Below, one piece after another: positions 38,485 to 51,296 of a stretch of DNA of 64,000 nt. Every line of letters begins with the position of its first letter. The stretch's first letter is position 1. Origin of the DNA: Vitellaria paradoxa. Its lineage: Eukaryota; Streptophyta; Magnoliopsida; Ericales; Sapotaceae. Made by a program: the position numbers and the translations under genes. The stretch covers positions 44,218,026-44,282,025 of the forward strand of contig CM034240.1 of NCBI GenBank assembly GCA_019916065.1. The letters run 5' to 3'. A model generated the notes under the pieces. It searched no databases, had not been told where the DNA came from, and worked only from the letters and a program-made list of their open reading frames with translations.

Positions 38485-39790
38485 GGAAAAATCATTAATC
38501 AAAATAGATTAATGTATTCATATAGTGTTTAGTAAAGATTTAAAATTTTATTATATTTTTTAAAATATTAATTTACATTTTTTTATATAAAAAGTATTTG
38601 AAAAAATATTAAAATAGTAAGAGAAAAAAATAATTTTAGTTATTGAGCAAATCCAACAATTAAAAATATCTCAAATTCAAAATTTTAAACTTCCTTACTA
38701 TATAAATGACACTAAAAATGTAAAAGTGTATGTCTTTAAAATATAAGTTTTAACCACATTCAAATTGAAATTTTGATTTAAATATTTATTTTTAATAAAA
38801 TTTTTAAAAAATTAAAGTTTTAATATATTTTTTTAAATAAAAAAATTTAGTTAACTTTGTCTAATAAGTATCTAAACATTGTTTAATAAATATGTATAAT
38901 TTTATTACTTATTATAAATATTATCACACTTTTTAAAATATTAATTTAAAAGCTTTTATATATAAAAAGTATTCAAAAAAATATATGGAAAGAGTGGAGG
39001 ATTATGTTTTCATGTAAAGCGATTGAAAAGACAACCAAAATGGAGAGGACAAGAAATAATCTTGACTATTGAGCAAATTCAATGGTTGAAAAATTTTAAA
39101 ATTTAAAATTTTAAGATTTCTTATTATGCGAACGACATAAAGAGTGTAAAAGTGTATATTTAAAATTTAAATTTTAAGCACATTAATATCAAATTTTAAT
39201 TTAAATGTTTATTTTTTATAAAATTTTAAAGAAAATTAAAGTTTAAATATTTTTTTAAATAATAAGATTTAGTTGACTTTTTCTAATGGGTACCTATACA
39301 TTGTTGTTTAATAAATTTGTAAAATTTTATTATTTATTACAAATATTATCATTTTTTTAAATATTAATTTGAAAACTTTTATATATAAAAAGTATTCAAA
39401 AATATATATGAAGAGAGTGAGAGATTGGTTTTTAGGTGATGTGACCAAAAAGACAACCAAAGTGGATAAGAAAAAAAGTAATTATGACTATTAAATAAAT
39501 CTAACGATTGAAAATATATAAATATCAAATCAATGAACTATATTTATAAATAATATAGATAGAAAGAAAAATGTTGTGAAGTTGAGAATGTCAATCCATG
39601 TTCATTAATTTGAGTTTTACGAATCAATATTTGTTGATCTAATAATGGTAAAACTTTGATAACGTAAGATAAATGTTAAAAAATAATTAATTCTTTATTT
39701 ATTTAAATTAAGAAAATATAATGTATATAATTTTACAAAATAAGGTTTAAATTTCAAATTTCAAATTTCAAATTTTGAAAAAGAAAATTT
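38485..39790. repeat. AT-rich tandem repeat, family F (about three units)
   Basis: Three successive degenerate units of roughly 400 bp. Each contains TATTAATTT..TTTTATATATAAAAAGTATT, then GAGCAAATTCAAxxxTTGAAAA, then AAAGTGTATxTxTAAAAT. They start near 38515, 38885 and 39300. The same units and the following TTTTACAAAAT block occur at 22985-23720. Confidence 0.6.
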
Positions 39791-39917
39791 TAAATTTTAA
39801 AAATTGATATGTACCAAAAACACTCTCCAACTCATGTCGGGCCCTCAAACCCTCATCGCCCCCAATGCCGAGTCCATGTAGGACAAATGTCACATTAATG
39901 AGCAAATTTATTATATA

Positions 39918-40420
39918 GGGTGAGTTTGGAGTGATAAAAAGTGAGATAAAATGTGGTTTGAAAAAATTTTTTGTATTTGGTGTACACATTTATCACATTT
40001 TTTTGAGATGAATAGTAAGATTCTTGTTTTAACGGATTGGATTTTCATTTGGATGGATTCAAAATTTTGAACAGTCATGCCTTCTTTGCACTACAATCCG
40101 TCCAAATGGATTGTAGAAATCATTTGGACGAAATTTGGCCATGCAAATCTGTTGGAACGGTTTCTACAATCCGTTAGAACAGTTTCTACAACTCTACAAA
40201 AAATAGTCAAAGTAAGTGTCATTCGGTAACTTGAGAGTCCATGACGAGAATGGTGAAAAAGTTTTTGCTATTTGATTAACTGAATTATAGTTATCGACTT
40301 TTTTTTTTAAGATATTGAACTTTTTTTGAATTTTGAAAAGGCAAAAATGTGTAAAAATGTATAGAAAATTTCAAAAATTTTTAGAGATTTTTATTAAATT
40401 TTGGTACGCCAAACGCACTC
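39918..40420. mobile_element. Family A MITE-like element, copy 3
   Basis: 503 bp from GGGTGAGTTTGG to CCAAACGCACTC, so the inverted ends are intact. The interior is clearly related to 2405-2879, with TACAATCCGTCCAAATGGA and AGTGTCATTCGGTAACTTGA. It directly follows the family F array, the same arrangement as at 22985-24830. Confidence 0.65.
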
Positions 40421-40430
40421 ATAGAATATT

Positions 40431-40560
40431 AAGAGGTTTAGAATAACAAAAAGTGGGATAAAGAGAGATAATTTGTGAGTTCAATTCGTATAGTGAGATA
40501 AAAAGTTAATAATTTTTAAACATTTTCAAAATTTTTCAGTATGTTTTAGTACACCAAATG
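40431..40560. mobile_element. Family B short element
   Basis: About 130 bp running from AAGAGGTTTAGAATAAC to TACACCAAATGG, related to 61731-61870 in reverse sense (GTGGGATAAAGAGAGATAATTTG..GTGAGATAAAAAGTTAAT). Confidence 0.45.
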
Positions 40561-41078
40561 GACCCTAAATGCTTGTGTGTCATAATATTTTGTGTTAAAC
40601 GAATAGTAAAATATGGTACATGTACAAGAAATATGGAATAATTCTTGCCTGAGATAAGATGAAATTTCCATTTACACACCACATCACTTTTTAGAAATCA
40701 TATATTTCTGTAGCATTATGCCCTCTAATTGTGGGAAAAAATTGTTAAGAAAAAGAAAGAGGGAAGAAAACATAATAAAACGGGGAAAGAAAGTGAGGGG
40801 AAAATGATAAAAAAAAATTTAGAATAAAAAAAATCCTTTTCCACTTCTTCCTATTCCTACTAATTTATCAAACCAAACATTAAATTTTCTTTTACTTTCT
40901 ATTTCTCTTCACCTCTAATCAAGCAAAGGATAAATTTAAAAGAATAAATAAATCCAATTGATAATTTTTAAATTAAAAATAATATATATATATATATATA
41001 TACACACACATACTCAAAAAGCTAATTATCACACTCCATTATATTTTATTTTTTATTACAATTATAAAACTACCTATG

Positions 41079-41270
41079 GAAGGAGAGTCTTGACGCAACG
41101 GTAAGAGTTGTTGCCGTGTGACTTGAAGTAATGGGTTCGAGTCGTGGAAATAGTCTATTGTATGTCTCTTACAAATGCAGGGTAAAACTGCATACAATAG
41201 ACTTTTGTAATCTGACTTTTCTCCAAACCCTGCACAAGGCGAGAGTTTCGTGCACCGACCTGTCATTTTT
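41079..41270 (+). mobile_element. Au-type SINE with target-site duplications
   Basis: 192 bp. A tRNA-like head carries box A-like TTGACGCAACGGTAAGAGTT and box B-like GGGTTCGAGTCGTGG. The body has AATGCAGGGTAAAACTGCATACAATAGACT, CCAAACCCTGCACAAGGCG and GTGCACCGACCTGTC, and the 3' end is a short T run. This is the layout of plant Au SINEs. Flanking direct repeats of 17 bp with one mismatch (TTATAAAACTACCTATG at 41062-41078 and TTATAAAACTACCCATG at 41271-41287) prove retroposition. It is fairly intact compared with other repeats here. Confidence 0.9.
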
Positions 41271-41289
41271 TTATAAAACTACCCATGCT

Positions 41290-42680
41290 ATGTTGTTTTG
41301 ATGTCATATGTAAGTTGTTATTTGTTTGATAATTTAGGAGGAGAGAAATGAAATAAAAAATAAAGTGCAGAAAAAATTAATTTTATTCCTTTTGTTTTGA
41401 AAGATATTCATTTTCTTTCTACCTTCTTCTCAAATTTTTTTTCCCCGTTTCTTTTCTCTTTCATTCATCCTGTTGTTACATTAATTTTTACACTTTTCTT
41501 GCCTCTATCTTGAAGCATTCAACAAAGAAAAAAATAAATAAATAAATAATTTTTTGTCACTTTCCTATCATTTTCACTACAAAATCAACCAAAATAAAAT
41601 ATAAAATTTTCACATTTTCCGTAACTTTCTCTTATTTTTTATTTCTCATCTTTTCAAACTTGTGACAAATGCAATAAAAGTTTAGTAGGGTTAAATATTT
41701 CTACTGATTTATAAAATTATACCAAATTTTTATTAATTTTGGTTTTATTTATCTATAATTTTTTACTTTTGTCTCATTGTCATTAAGTTTTTATCCTTAT
41801 TGTTTTACTTATTTATTTTATTTTTATTTATCTTAAAAATATAATTTAACTTTACTAATTACAAACTTACTTCAGTGAATAAAAATTTTTAAAATGTTAG
41901 TCTAAATTTTTAAAAATTGTAATCTCAAAAAACGTGTAATGAGTAAAAAATTTAAATATTATAAAAACTTGTTAAATTTTGTGAAGTTTTGAACCGCCCC
42001 TCGACCAAACAAAATCTTTTGCCATAATTTAGGAAATAAATTATTGTATTGAAACCGTAATGCACGTATCATGTAAATATATAGTATATATGTAAAATAA
42101 AAGCAATAAGCATTTACACTACTGTAATGTTAATATTCTAAAATATATTGTGAGTATTATTTTTAATTAAAATTTCAATAAAGCAATGGCGGTTGAGGCG
42201 TATAATAGTTGCAACGATGACAATGCATTACGCAAGCCCGACTCAATCCAATTGCCTTTCCTTCGTAACCGTTGGGTCACTCAGGCTCCGTTTACTACGG
42301 CGTTTTGTAAGGAATAGCTGATAGTTAATTTTTAAAATTTTTTTAAATGATTAAATTTGTTTTATTATATTTTAATCTCTTTTTAAAATTTTAAGAATAA
42401 AAATATTAAATTAATAAAAGGTTAAAAATTAACTATAAAAAAGTTAATTTTTTTTTTCTAAACACACCAAAAAAAATTAATTTTTTAATAAATGACTATT
42501 AACTAATTATAAAAAAGTTATCTCTTTTATTTCACATACCAAGCCTCGATTACCTATCTAGGGCCCATTTTATAAATTCACAAGTTTTTAATTTTTGTGT
42601 TTTGTGTTTTATTTTTTATTTTTTATTTTTTTTATTTTTAAATTTGTATTCTTATAATAATTTTTTTTAAAATAATAATT
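41290..42680. other. Gene-free AT-rich interval
   Basis: Nothing coding. A short inverted arrangement near 42290-42500 (GTTAATTTTTAAA against TTAAAAATTAACTATAA) suggests another degraded small element, but the ends are not clear. Confidence 0.5.
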
Positions 42681-42684
42681 AGTA

Positions 42685-43270
42685 GTTGATAATTATAGTA
42701 TTCAAATGATAGATGGCAGTGATAACAATGACTATTGGTGGAGATGGGGACTGATAATTATAGTATTCATATGATAGATGTCAGTAATAGCAATGACTAA
42801 TGGTGGAGATGGGGACTGGTGGTTGAAATAGTTACCAACTAATAGTAGCAAAGATAGTAGCGAGTTGGTGATGGTTGAAGATTGGTGGGAGGTGATAATA
42901 ATAGTGGTTGGTGGTGGAGGTAGAGACTAACGGCAAAAGTAGTGGCAACTAGTAATGGTAGAGGTAGTGGGTAGCTGGTGGTCGTCAGATGTTGCTTGAG
43001 AGCGGTAATAGCAGTGGTTGGCGGTAGGAATTGTGATTGGTAGTAGAGGTAGTGGCCAGTTGATAGTGAGTGGTGGCTGATAACAAATGTGACGATTAGT
43101 AGTGGAGGTGGAGATGGCAATCGACAACGAAGATAGTGATCAGATGTGAGTGGTGAAGATGGTAATTGGCTACTTACAGTAGAGGTGGTAGCCAGTCGGT
43201 AATAGGTGATGGTTGGTGGTGAGTGGTGAATAAAAATTGTGAGGGATGGTGGTAATAGTAATGGTTGTGG
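42685..43270. repeat. GGT/GAT-rich minisatellite
   Basis: Purine-rich on the + strand, made of degenerate GTGGTTG, GGTGGAGAT and AGTGGT words. A 62-66 bp unit, GATAATTATAGTATTCA and onward to GGTGGAGATGGGGAC, is duplicated in tandem at about 42687-42750 and 42751-42815. The long opposite-strand frame here is a Pro/Thr/Leu-rich artefact of the repeat. Confidence 0.7.
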
Positions 43271-45202
43271 ATAAAAATAAAAATTAAAAATAAAAACTTA
43301 AAATATACATTTTTTTATATTTTCATAATTTTTAAAAATTTTAAAAATGCAAAATTTTTTTAAATTAAAAACTAAAAACAAATTTAACACACAAATTTTC
43401 ATGTTCAATTAAAAAAAAAATAGAACTCAAAACTTTTTGAGGCTTAAATTTACGAATATGATCAAATGATGTTTGACAAACATTAAAAATTTTTAATCTT
43501 TCATTAATTTTTAATTTTGTAATAAAACCTATCGAACACATTTTCAAATTTTTCTATTCTTGTTAATTTTTTTTTAATTTTTACAATTTTTTGTGAAACA
43601 TAATTAAAAAAATGATAAATAGCAACACCGCCCCAAAAATTATAAATAAAAAACAAATTTTTTTTTTCTCTCTGCTAAACGCACTAGACGTACACATCAA
43701 GTAAGCTGCAGACGACACGTATTCAAAATGATAAGTGGAAAATCCCCCAGGAACGGAGCCTATACAAATCTCGCAAAGCAGATTCGTTTTTTCGGTTAAG
43801 TCTCGCAAAGCAGATTGGTCTCCGAAATTCTCTTGGCCTCTTCTTCTCATTTTCTTCCCTCTCCACACGGAGCTTTCTCATGGGTCGCATCACAATTGTA
43901 CAAACACAACCACAAGCACTTAAACGTTTTGAAACTTTTCTCATAATTTTACAGAATTTCACTTTCTCGAGAAAACGACGCCTGGATCTACGTCAGGGCG
44001 TTGCTCATCCGTTCCCTTTCACTTTTCCATCGCAGGAGCAAAATTTATCGTTTGGTCTTTGACTTCTTGCCCTCAATCTTAAATCACCCGGCAATTGCGT
44101 AAGCGCTTTGGTAATCACATTTTACTGAAATTACCATGAAAACAAGGTCCCTACACTCTATTATTGTGCAGGTGGAAAAGTTGTAAATTTCACGGGGATT
44201 GAATTGAATCGGTCTATGTAAACAATTCATATTTTAAGTCACTTCAATTTTAGAGTTCCATCCATGGAAAATTTCTAAGACCTTGGAATAATCGTCCTTC
44301 TTGGTTTTGGGTCTACTCATCTCATATCTTATCTGGGTATGCTCTTTCTTCTCTCAAGTTCTTCATTTATCTATTTTCACGTTTGATTTCTGTATGTTCT
44401 CTCTCTCTCTCTCTCTATTTTTTATTTTTTTGTCTTCAAATAATATTTACCAAAGGCAAGCTCTTTGGCTTCTTCTCATGTGATTGGCTTCATTTTCTCT
44501 TCTCTAATAATGATTTTCTGCCACATGTGGAAGTTATTTGGCCAAGTAGTTTGAATTTGCTTGGTGTTTCTTCTTTGTATCTAGGGTTTTGAATTAACCC
44601 ACGTGCAATTTTGAGGTGTTATATTGGCTAGTACCTTAGTAATAGAATCAAAGAGATGATGATTGCTTGCTTTTTGTGATGATGGATGAATCCAAATATG
44701 ACCCATGTTGAAGTGATTTCTCCCTTTCTCTTAATTATAATTATGTTGTATTTATTTTTTCTGCCTTCTACTTCTGGTGCAAAAAATTGATATATAATAT
44801 ATAGTTGAAATTGATTCCCTTTTTCCCTGTATATTTATATCTTTTTTTATCTCTGGATTTCTGTTCTATAATTTGTTAATTGGAAATTTTATTATGTAAT
44901 TGCTTTGGAATAAGGGTTTTATTATCAACTGTTTATCAAACAAAACACATGCCATGTAAAACGAACGCAGTTATATTTCACCTGGTCTAGTTCTATTTCT
45001 AGCTGATCAAATATATTGTAAACCATTACAGCTTGTCCTCTGCACTGCAACACCGCTACCTGTGTCCTGCATTCATTGTTCAATTTTATTTCATTTAAAA
45101 ATTTTTTTTCAATCTTGTTGGTGTTCTATTCATTCGTTGTATTTCTAATTGATTTGATCATTATTTCCACCAGAGATATTGACATCGACTGGGGCAAAAA
45201 AA

Positions 45203-48200
45203 ATGTCACCTTGTTCGCAAGTTTGGTTCTGTTGCTTAGCAGCTCTCCTAGTGGCTTTAAGCTTTCCAAATTCACTAGCTCGTGTACAGAGTGAAAATGG
45301 TGTAAAATCTGCTGTCTTTTTGTCCCCTAAGTTTGTACTCGAACCAGGATCGGTGGCCAACAAGTTCTACTACAACATTGACTTCCCAAAAGGTCATATT
45401 GCTCTGAAGAATTTCAATGCTGAGGTAGTTGATGAAGCAGGGAACCCTATCCCCCTTCATGAAACTTATCTACACCACTGGGTTGTTCTCAGATACTATC
45501 AACGTAAAGGTGTTGAAATTCCAAAGTACAAAGGGAACCTGGGCTTTCATCCATCTGACATTATCGTGGTGTCCAACTCGGGGCCATGCGAGAATAACCT
45601 TGGGCAATATTTTGGCCTTGGATCTGAAACACGAAGAACGGCCACACATGTGCCAGATCCTTATGGCATAGAGGTTGGTAATCCAGCGGAAATTCCTCCT
45701 GGATATGAGGAGAAATGGTTGATGAATGTCCATGCAATTGACACGCGGGGTGCAGAAGATAGATTGGGATGCACAGAGTGCAGGTGTGATCTCTATAATG
45801 TCACAGTGGATGAATATGGCAAACCCTTGAGACCAGATTACATAGGAGGCTTGAAATGTTGCTATGATGAGACAAAGTGCAGGGTAAGAGAAGGCTTTGA
45901 GAGCCCTAAAAGAACTCTGTACATGAGATATACAGTTAAATGGGTTGATTGGGATCCTTCCGTTCTGCCTGTTAAAATTTATCTATTCGATGTGACTGAT
46001 ACCTTTAAAAAGTTGGATGATTCAACTGGACTCAGTACAAAACATCATTGCCTGGTAAGTGAACTTTGCTTACTTTTTTATTTTATGTATTTTCAAAAAA
46101 TGGTTTGAAGTTGGTGCATCAGATCCAAAGTAATCTATACATTAGGACCAATTTGCCATAGCTATGCAGTAAAAACTTCCTATTTGAGATAAAAAATTCA
46201 CAGGCCACAATTTGATTTCTTCCACAAATACATGCACTCTCCCTTAAATGGCATTCCATGGCCACACTAATGATCAAAAAGGGGAAAAAAGGTGATACTA
46301 TAATTATAGATTCGAGGCAGATTTAAATTATAGGGCCTTCATGCATTGTGAGGATTATTTTGTAAGTCAGGCAGTAGAAAAACATTTAGCTAGGTTTTAT
46401 TTCATGAAAGAGTGACGTTACTTTAAGAACTCCCAAGTATAAGATACTTTCTGAAAGCAAAGTGGGGAAAAAGGAGAACTCTGATTGGGATCACTTGATG
46501 TTGTTTTTTTACTTTTTATCTCTCGATGCTATGTTGATTGAACTTTCTTTAATGCAGGTGGAGTATGAAGTTGAGTCTTGCTCTGCCACACGTGTTTCTA
46601 ATGATAGTTGCATTGACACCAAGAGAGTAAGCCTGACCATACCTACAGGTGGTCATGTTATCTATGGTGTTGCACACCAACACACGGGAGGAATAGGTTC
46701 GACTCTTTACGGAGAGGTAACTTTTAGGCTCCGTTTGATAACGTTTTTGTTTTCTATTTTTCTGTTTATATTTTCAAAATTTTGTAAATTGGCAACAGGA
46801 ACGTGTTTGTTAAATCTGTTTATGTTTTTTTGTTTTCAAAAAAATGAAAATTTAAACAGAAAAAAATTGTTTTCACTCTTATTTTCTTTTTCTGTTGTAA
46901 ACATTTTGTCAATTCTAATACTTTATCCATTTTTGTTACATCATATTAAAATAAATTATTTTATTTAAATATTTTATTAAACTAAAATTATTTTTAATAA
47001 CTAATATAATTAAATTAAATTAAATTAATTAAATTAATATGTAATATCTATTATTAATTTATTTCTAATAAATAATTAAATTAAATTAGTTAATTTAATT
47101 TATAAGAAATATATTTTATTAAATTATTTTTAGTAAATATCATAATTAGATTAATTTAATTTAATAATTAATTTAATTTAACTAATTTATTTAATATGAC
47201 TTATATTTTATCAAATTATTTTTAATAAATATCATAATTAAATTATTTAAATTGTTTTGAAATATATTTTATTCAATTATTTTTAGTAAATAATATAATT
47301 ATATTATAATTAATATATTTTATATTTAGAGGATTAAATGATATAATATTTATATTTTATTCAATTGTTTTAATAAATAATATAATTAAATTAAATTAAT
47401 ATAAAATATATTTATTAAATTCAATAAATTTTAAAAAAACTAATAAAATTAAATATTTTATGAAAGCAAAAAATTAGTAATTGTAAACAAAATTATATTT
47501 TCAAATGCAGATTTAGTTTTCGTTTCAGAAAACGAAAATGACAATAAAAAACAAAAAATAGAAAACATAAACATATGAACGTAAATAGAAAACGACAACA
47601 TTACTAAACGGCCCCTCAGTATTAACATTTATTGTTTCTAATACATCTTTTGCCAAGACATATATTCCTTTGTTAGTCAATAAAAGATTTTGTTTTACTT
47701 GGCCTCCTTTACTTCCATCTGCGACAGTTTTCTTATATTTAGTAATATGATAATATCTATACCTCAAGTGATGCTTCTCCCAAGCACTAGTTGAACTGTA
47801 ACCTCAGTGCACCCTAGATTTGTCTCTCAAATACACAATTCATTAGACAGTTCTATCTATGATGACATGCTCTGAAATAAAGAATAATCAGACAGTTGTA
47901 TCTATAGCAAAATACTCTGAATTATGGTCATCCATCAAATATTGTGATTCTTTTTCATCCCTGCACGTGACTCTGACATCTCCATTTATTTCTTGGCATA
48001 AACTATTGGAGAATGCAAGATTCTGTTTGATTAATTTTTCCTAGTGTGATTACTGTATATATGGCTAATAGCACCTGATTGATGTTAATTTTAATGTTAA
48101 AAAATGGATAAGACCTGTATGGTGTAATTTGATTGCATGCAAGTTTACTGGATGGATTGGAGTTTGAGAACAAAAAATTTGTAGCCCCTTCATTGACCTG

Positions 48201-49201
48201 TCTTTTGCAAAATCCTACCCCATATTGCCTGAAGAACAAGGTGCTCCTGAACACCTTTGGCTTACCACAGATGACGCTTATTTATCTGAGTGTATTGTTT
48301 GCTGCAAGCTGCAACTAGTTACCATTCTACCATCTACTCTCGAGTCGCCAACCTAAGAGCAGTGGAGCACAGTTCTAAATAAAGTTGTATTGAATATGTA
48401 GAGTGGGCCACTCTTTTTTATATGGATTTCTATTCTGTTCGAGTTACTATTAGTAGTCATTCATCCTGACTCTTGTCAAACTTAATGAAATTATCTTACA
48501 TGGCACTGAATTCTCTGATGATGATATTCATGTCTTTTCAATGTTCGTGTGTGTGCTATTGGGTTAGGATGGACGAGTCATATGCTCTTCAATGCCAACG
48601 TACGGAGAAGGAAAAGTTGCAGGAAACGAGGCTGGATACATTGTAGGAATGTCCACCTGTTATCCTCGTCCGGGTTCTGTTAAGATATCTGATGGGGAGA
48701 CTCTGGTTCTGGAATCTAATTACAGGAGGGATGTAAGGCATACTGGAGTTATGGGACTTTTCTACATTTTAGTCGCCGATACGCCACCTAACCCCAATTC
48801 TTTTGTTCGTTCTCCAGATGATGTAAGTTGTTAATAGCCATATTTAAAATATATGTATATATATATTTATGTGGCTCAATTGCATTTGAGTAATTTGTGC
48901 AAATTGTGTCATCTCTGTTTGTTCAGAGAGATGGTGCTCCTTTTTTATTGCAACTCAACAAAGCCTTATTTCCAAACTAGTTTGGGTCGGCTATGCGAAT
49001 TTTTTTCCTCAATTCATTTCTAATTATTAATATTTCTAATTTTTGCCTTCTTTTTCGCAGAGGCAAGAAAAGACGACACCACTTGTTTCTATTTGGGGCA
49101 TAGCCTTGCTTGGAGTTGCAATAGTTATCGCTGTTGTTGTCGCTGCTTATCGCAAGGGGAACCAAAGAGAGGAGGATGGCTACCAATCAATCGTGTTGTA
49201 A
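45203..49201 (+). CDS. SURNod19 (stress up-regulated Nod19) protein with PHM-like copper ligand pattern
   Basis: Four exons: 45203-46054, 46558-46716, 48568-48822 and 49061-49201 (1407 nt, 468 residues), all GT-AG and phase 0. A signal peptide covers 1 to about 27. The extracytoplasmic Cys-rich region includes YLHHWVVLRYY (H91/H92), KWLMNVHAID (H177), a CTECRCDLYN cluster and VIYGVAHQHTGG (H324/H326). RHTGVMGLFYILVAD (M399) follows, then a membrane helix at about 430-451 and a short cytosolic tail. This is the plant SURNod19 family, found as stress- or nodule-induced transcripts, with no biochemical role that I know of. The His/Met spacing parallels peptidylglycine alpha-hydroxylating monooxygenase (see findings). 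An AG just upstream (45170-45172 region) fits a 5' UTR intron. Intron 2 (1851 bp) carries an 891-bp MITE-like element. Confidence 0.94.
46726..47616. mobile_element. Large MITE-like inverted-repeat element in SURNod19 intron 2
   Basis: 891 bp. The left end, AGGCTCCGTTTGATAACG and the following TTTTGTTTTCTATTTTT, is matched by the reverse complement of the right end (AGGGGCCGTTTAGTAATG and onward), giving imperfect inverted repeats of about 34 bp. The core (46930-47460) is almost pure A/T built from TTTAATTAAATTAAT-like iterations. No coding capacity. Confidence 0.7.
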
Positions 49202-49445
49202 ACTTGTGTCTTTGAATTTTACACGTAACGCATCTCCAAAGTCTTGCAGAGTTTGTAATGTCCTTCGAAAAAAAAAAAAAAAATGGAGACTTAATGTGGC
49301 CTACAAACTGCTTATTATAGGCTCATTGTGTTCTTTAAATCCGTGTAATCTAATTGAACACATGTTCCAAATTGTTGTTGCTGCTGTGGATGTTTCATAT
49401 TTGAATTCAAGTTGAATTGGAAATTGCGGACTTTTTTGTGTTTGA

Positions 49446-50275
49446 TGTTACAGTGCTTTGGGCCTCAGCCATTATAACCAAAAATTAAGGATTACAAAAG
49501 AGAAGACGGAGAGATAAGGGGGAGCTCAGGGGATGACGGGAAGGAGAGGGAGAGAATGATACAAATGAGTACAGCTTTAAAGCTTAAAGCAAACAATACT
49601 GAACTGGCCAGTCTTAGTCGTCAAATGGCCTTGGGTTGGAAACATATAGATGGCCAAAATCGAACTTGGAACCAACTCAATCCTGACCTTCCATCAACTG
49701 GAGATCTAACAGCCCTAAGCAAGACAAGTGTTTCAGTGGAGTTACCGGATACATGTATATTGGAGAGAGACAACGTTGGATACAGTTGTATGGGACTAAA
49801 GGACAACAACATTGAAGCTTCAAGAAGAGGGGCAATTGGTAGGAGTGTATCGTCCATGGGTCGGGTTAATGGATCAAGTGGGTCAGCCAAGGGTCGGGTT
49901 CCTCAGTCAGGTGGCCTAGAGAGTAGCTTGGGTTGATGGCTAGCCCGTTCGTCAATCAGCCTCATCATTCGGGAAAACCCACAGAATAAACTAGCAGTTA
50001 TTAAATAAATTAGGCCCAGTAGTTTAAATTAAGTCTGGCCCATTACTAGGTTAGTTACACAATAGAATTTTATTATAAGTAAATGCTAGTAGAAGATTTG
50101 ATATTTATGCTTGATCATCTGTAATGAGCAGTTAGCTTGTAAGGGAGGTGACCCCCTCGAAGCGGTTCATTTCTGTTCATCCATTAATTCCATTTCAGCA
50201 GATTTATTCTTCTTTCAATTGAGATCAAATCTCCATCATAGGCAAGTTTGAGGCTAACAAAAAAGATTCCCATCA
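49446..50275 (+). repeat. 5' LTR of the degenerate retrotransposon
   Basis: Its last 290 bp or so align with 51998-52263 (shared words CCATTACTAGGTTAGTTACACAA, CTTGTAAGGGAGGTGACC and GATTCCCATCA). A 126-codon frame at 49556-49936 lies wholly inside the LTR and is not counted as a gene. Confidence 0.85.
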
Positions 50276-51296
50276 TTTGGTATCAGAGCCGGTCATGGTA
50301 GATGCTATTAGATCTGTAAAACAAATAAAAGAGGTGATGAGTCAACTGATAAAAATGCAGAAGTTGTTTGAGTCCAAGTTTAAAGAAACAAGATAGGAGA
50401 ATTACAGAGTTGACTTACCAGATAAATAATAATACTGGGGGCAATAGATCTAAACTGGAGGAAGGTAATTCTTAGATCCCCGATGAATCTGTTAATCCGG
50501 AAAATAATAGCAAGGGGTTTTAAGGCATCCACACTGGAACCATTAAGTTGGAGTTTCCTAAATTTTCTGATGAAAATCTAGCTGAGTGGGTCTATAAGGC
50601 AACTCAACTTTTTATACATTATAAAGTGGATGAAAACTAGAAACTGGTAATCTTAGGAAGGCATTAGTGCGGTTCCAAGACTTAGCCAACTCTGGTTAGT
50701 CACATAACTAGAGGAAATTTTCTAAAGCACTATTGGTGAGGCTTGGAGATACCTCGTATGAGGACCTAATGGATTAGTTCATAAGATTAAGGCAAACAGG
50801 CATAGTAGAAGAATTTAAAATAAAGTTTGAAAAACTCACTAATAGAGTGATTGGGTTGACCAAAGAGCATAAGCTCAATTTCTTCTTAACTAGGCTTAAG
50901 GAGGAGATTAAGTATGGAGTTAAGATGTTTAAACCCCCCAATTTGATCTCAGCCTTTAGGCTGGGCAGGCTTCAAGAGGAAAAATAATAGTACACAAGAA
51001 AGCTCAGTCAATGGTTAATAATGTGAATCCTTCTGTAATTTCTAATAAGAAAACCACCACTATGGGACAGGCAAGAGTGGGCAATTGGAAAGGAGTGGCC
51101 AATCTGCCCCCAAAATTAGACATCGAACCAAAGCCTCCAATATCGCAGTCAATAAACTGCCAATCAACAAATTGAGTGCAACTGAGATGGATGCTTGAAA
51201 TGCCAAGGGGTTATGCTTCCATTGTGATGAGAAATGGAACAAGAATCATATAACGACTCGCATCTATATAGTATAATATTGTCCACTTTGCGCTTG

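Noticed and set aside
41085..41160. tRNA gene, suggested by box A and box B sequences
   Set aside because: There is no cloverleaf, and the 192-bp body with target duplications shows it is a SINE.
42839..43127. Overlapping minus-strand frames
   Set aside because: They are translation of the GGT-rich minisatellite, with Pro/Thr/Leu bias in every frame.
45179..45202. Upstream TTG as start of the SURNod19 protein
   Set aside because: An ATG eight codons later (45203) precedes a proper signal peptide. The upstream bases probably belong to the 5' UTR after a splice acceptor.
49556..49936. 126-codon open frame (+)
   Set aside because: It lies entirely inside the 5' LTR of the retrotransposon and has no recognisable domain.
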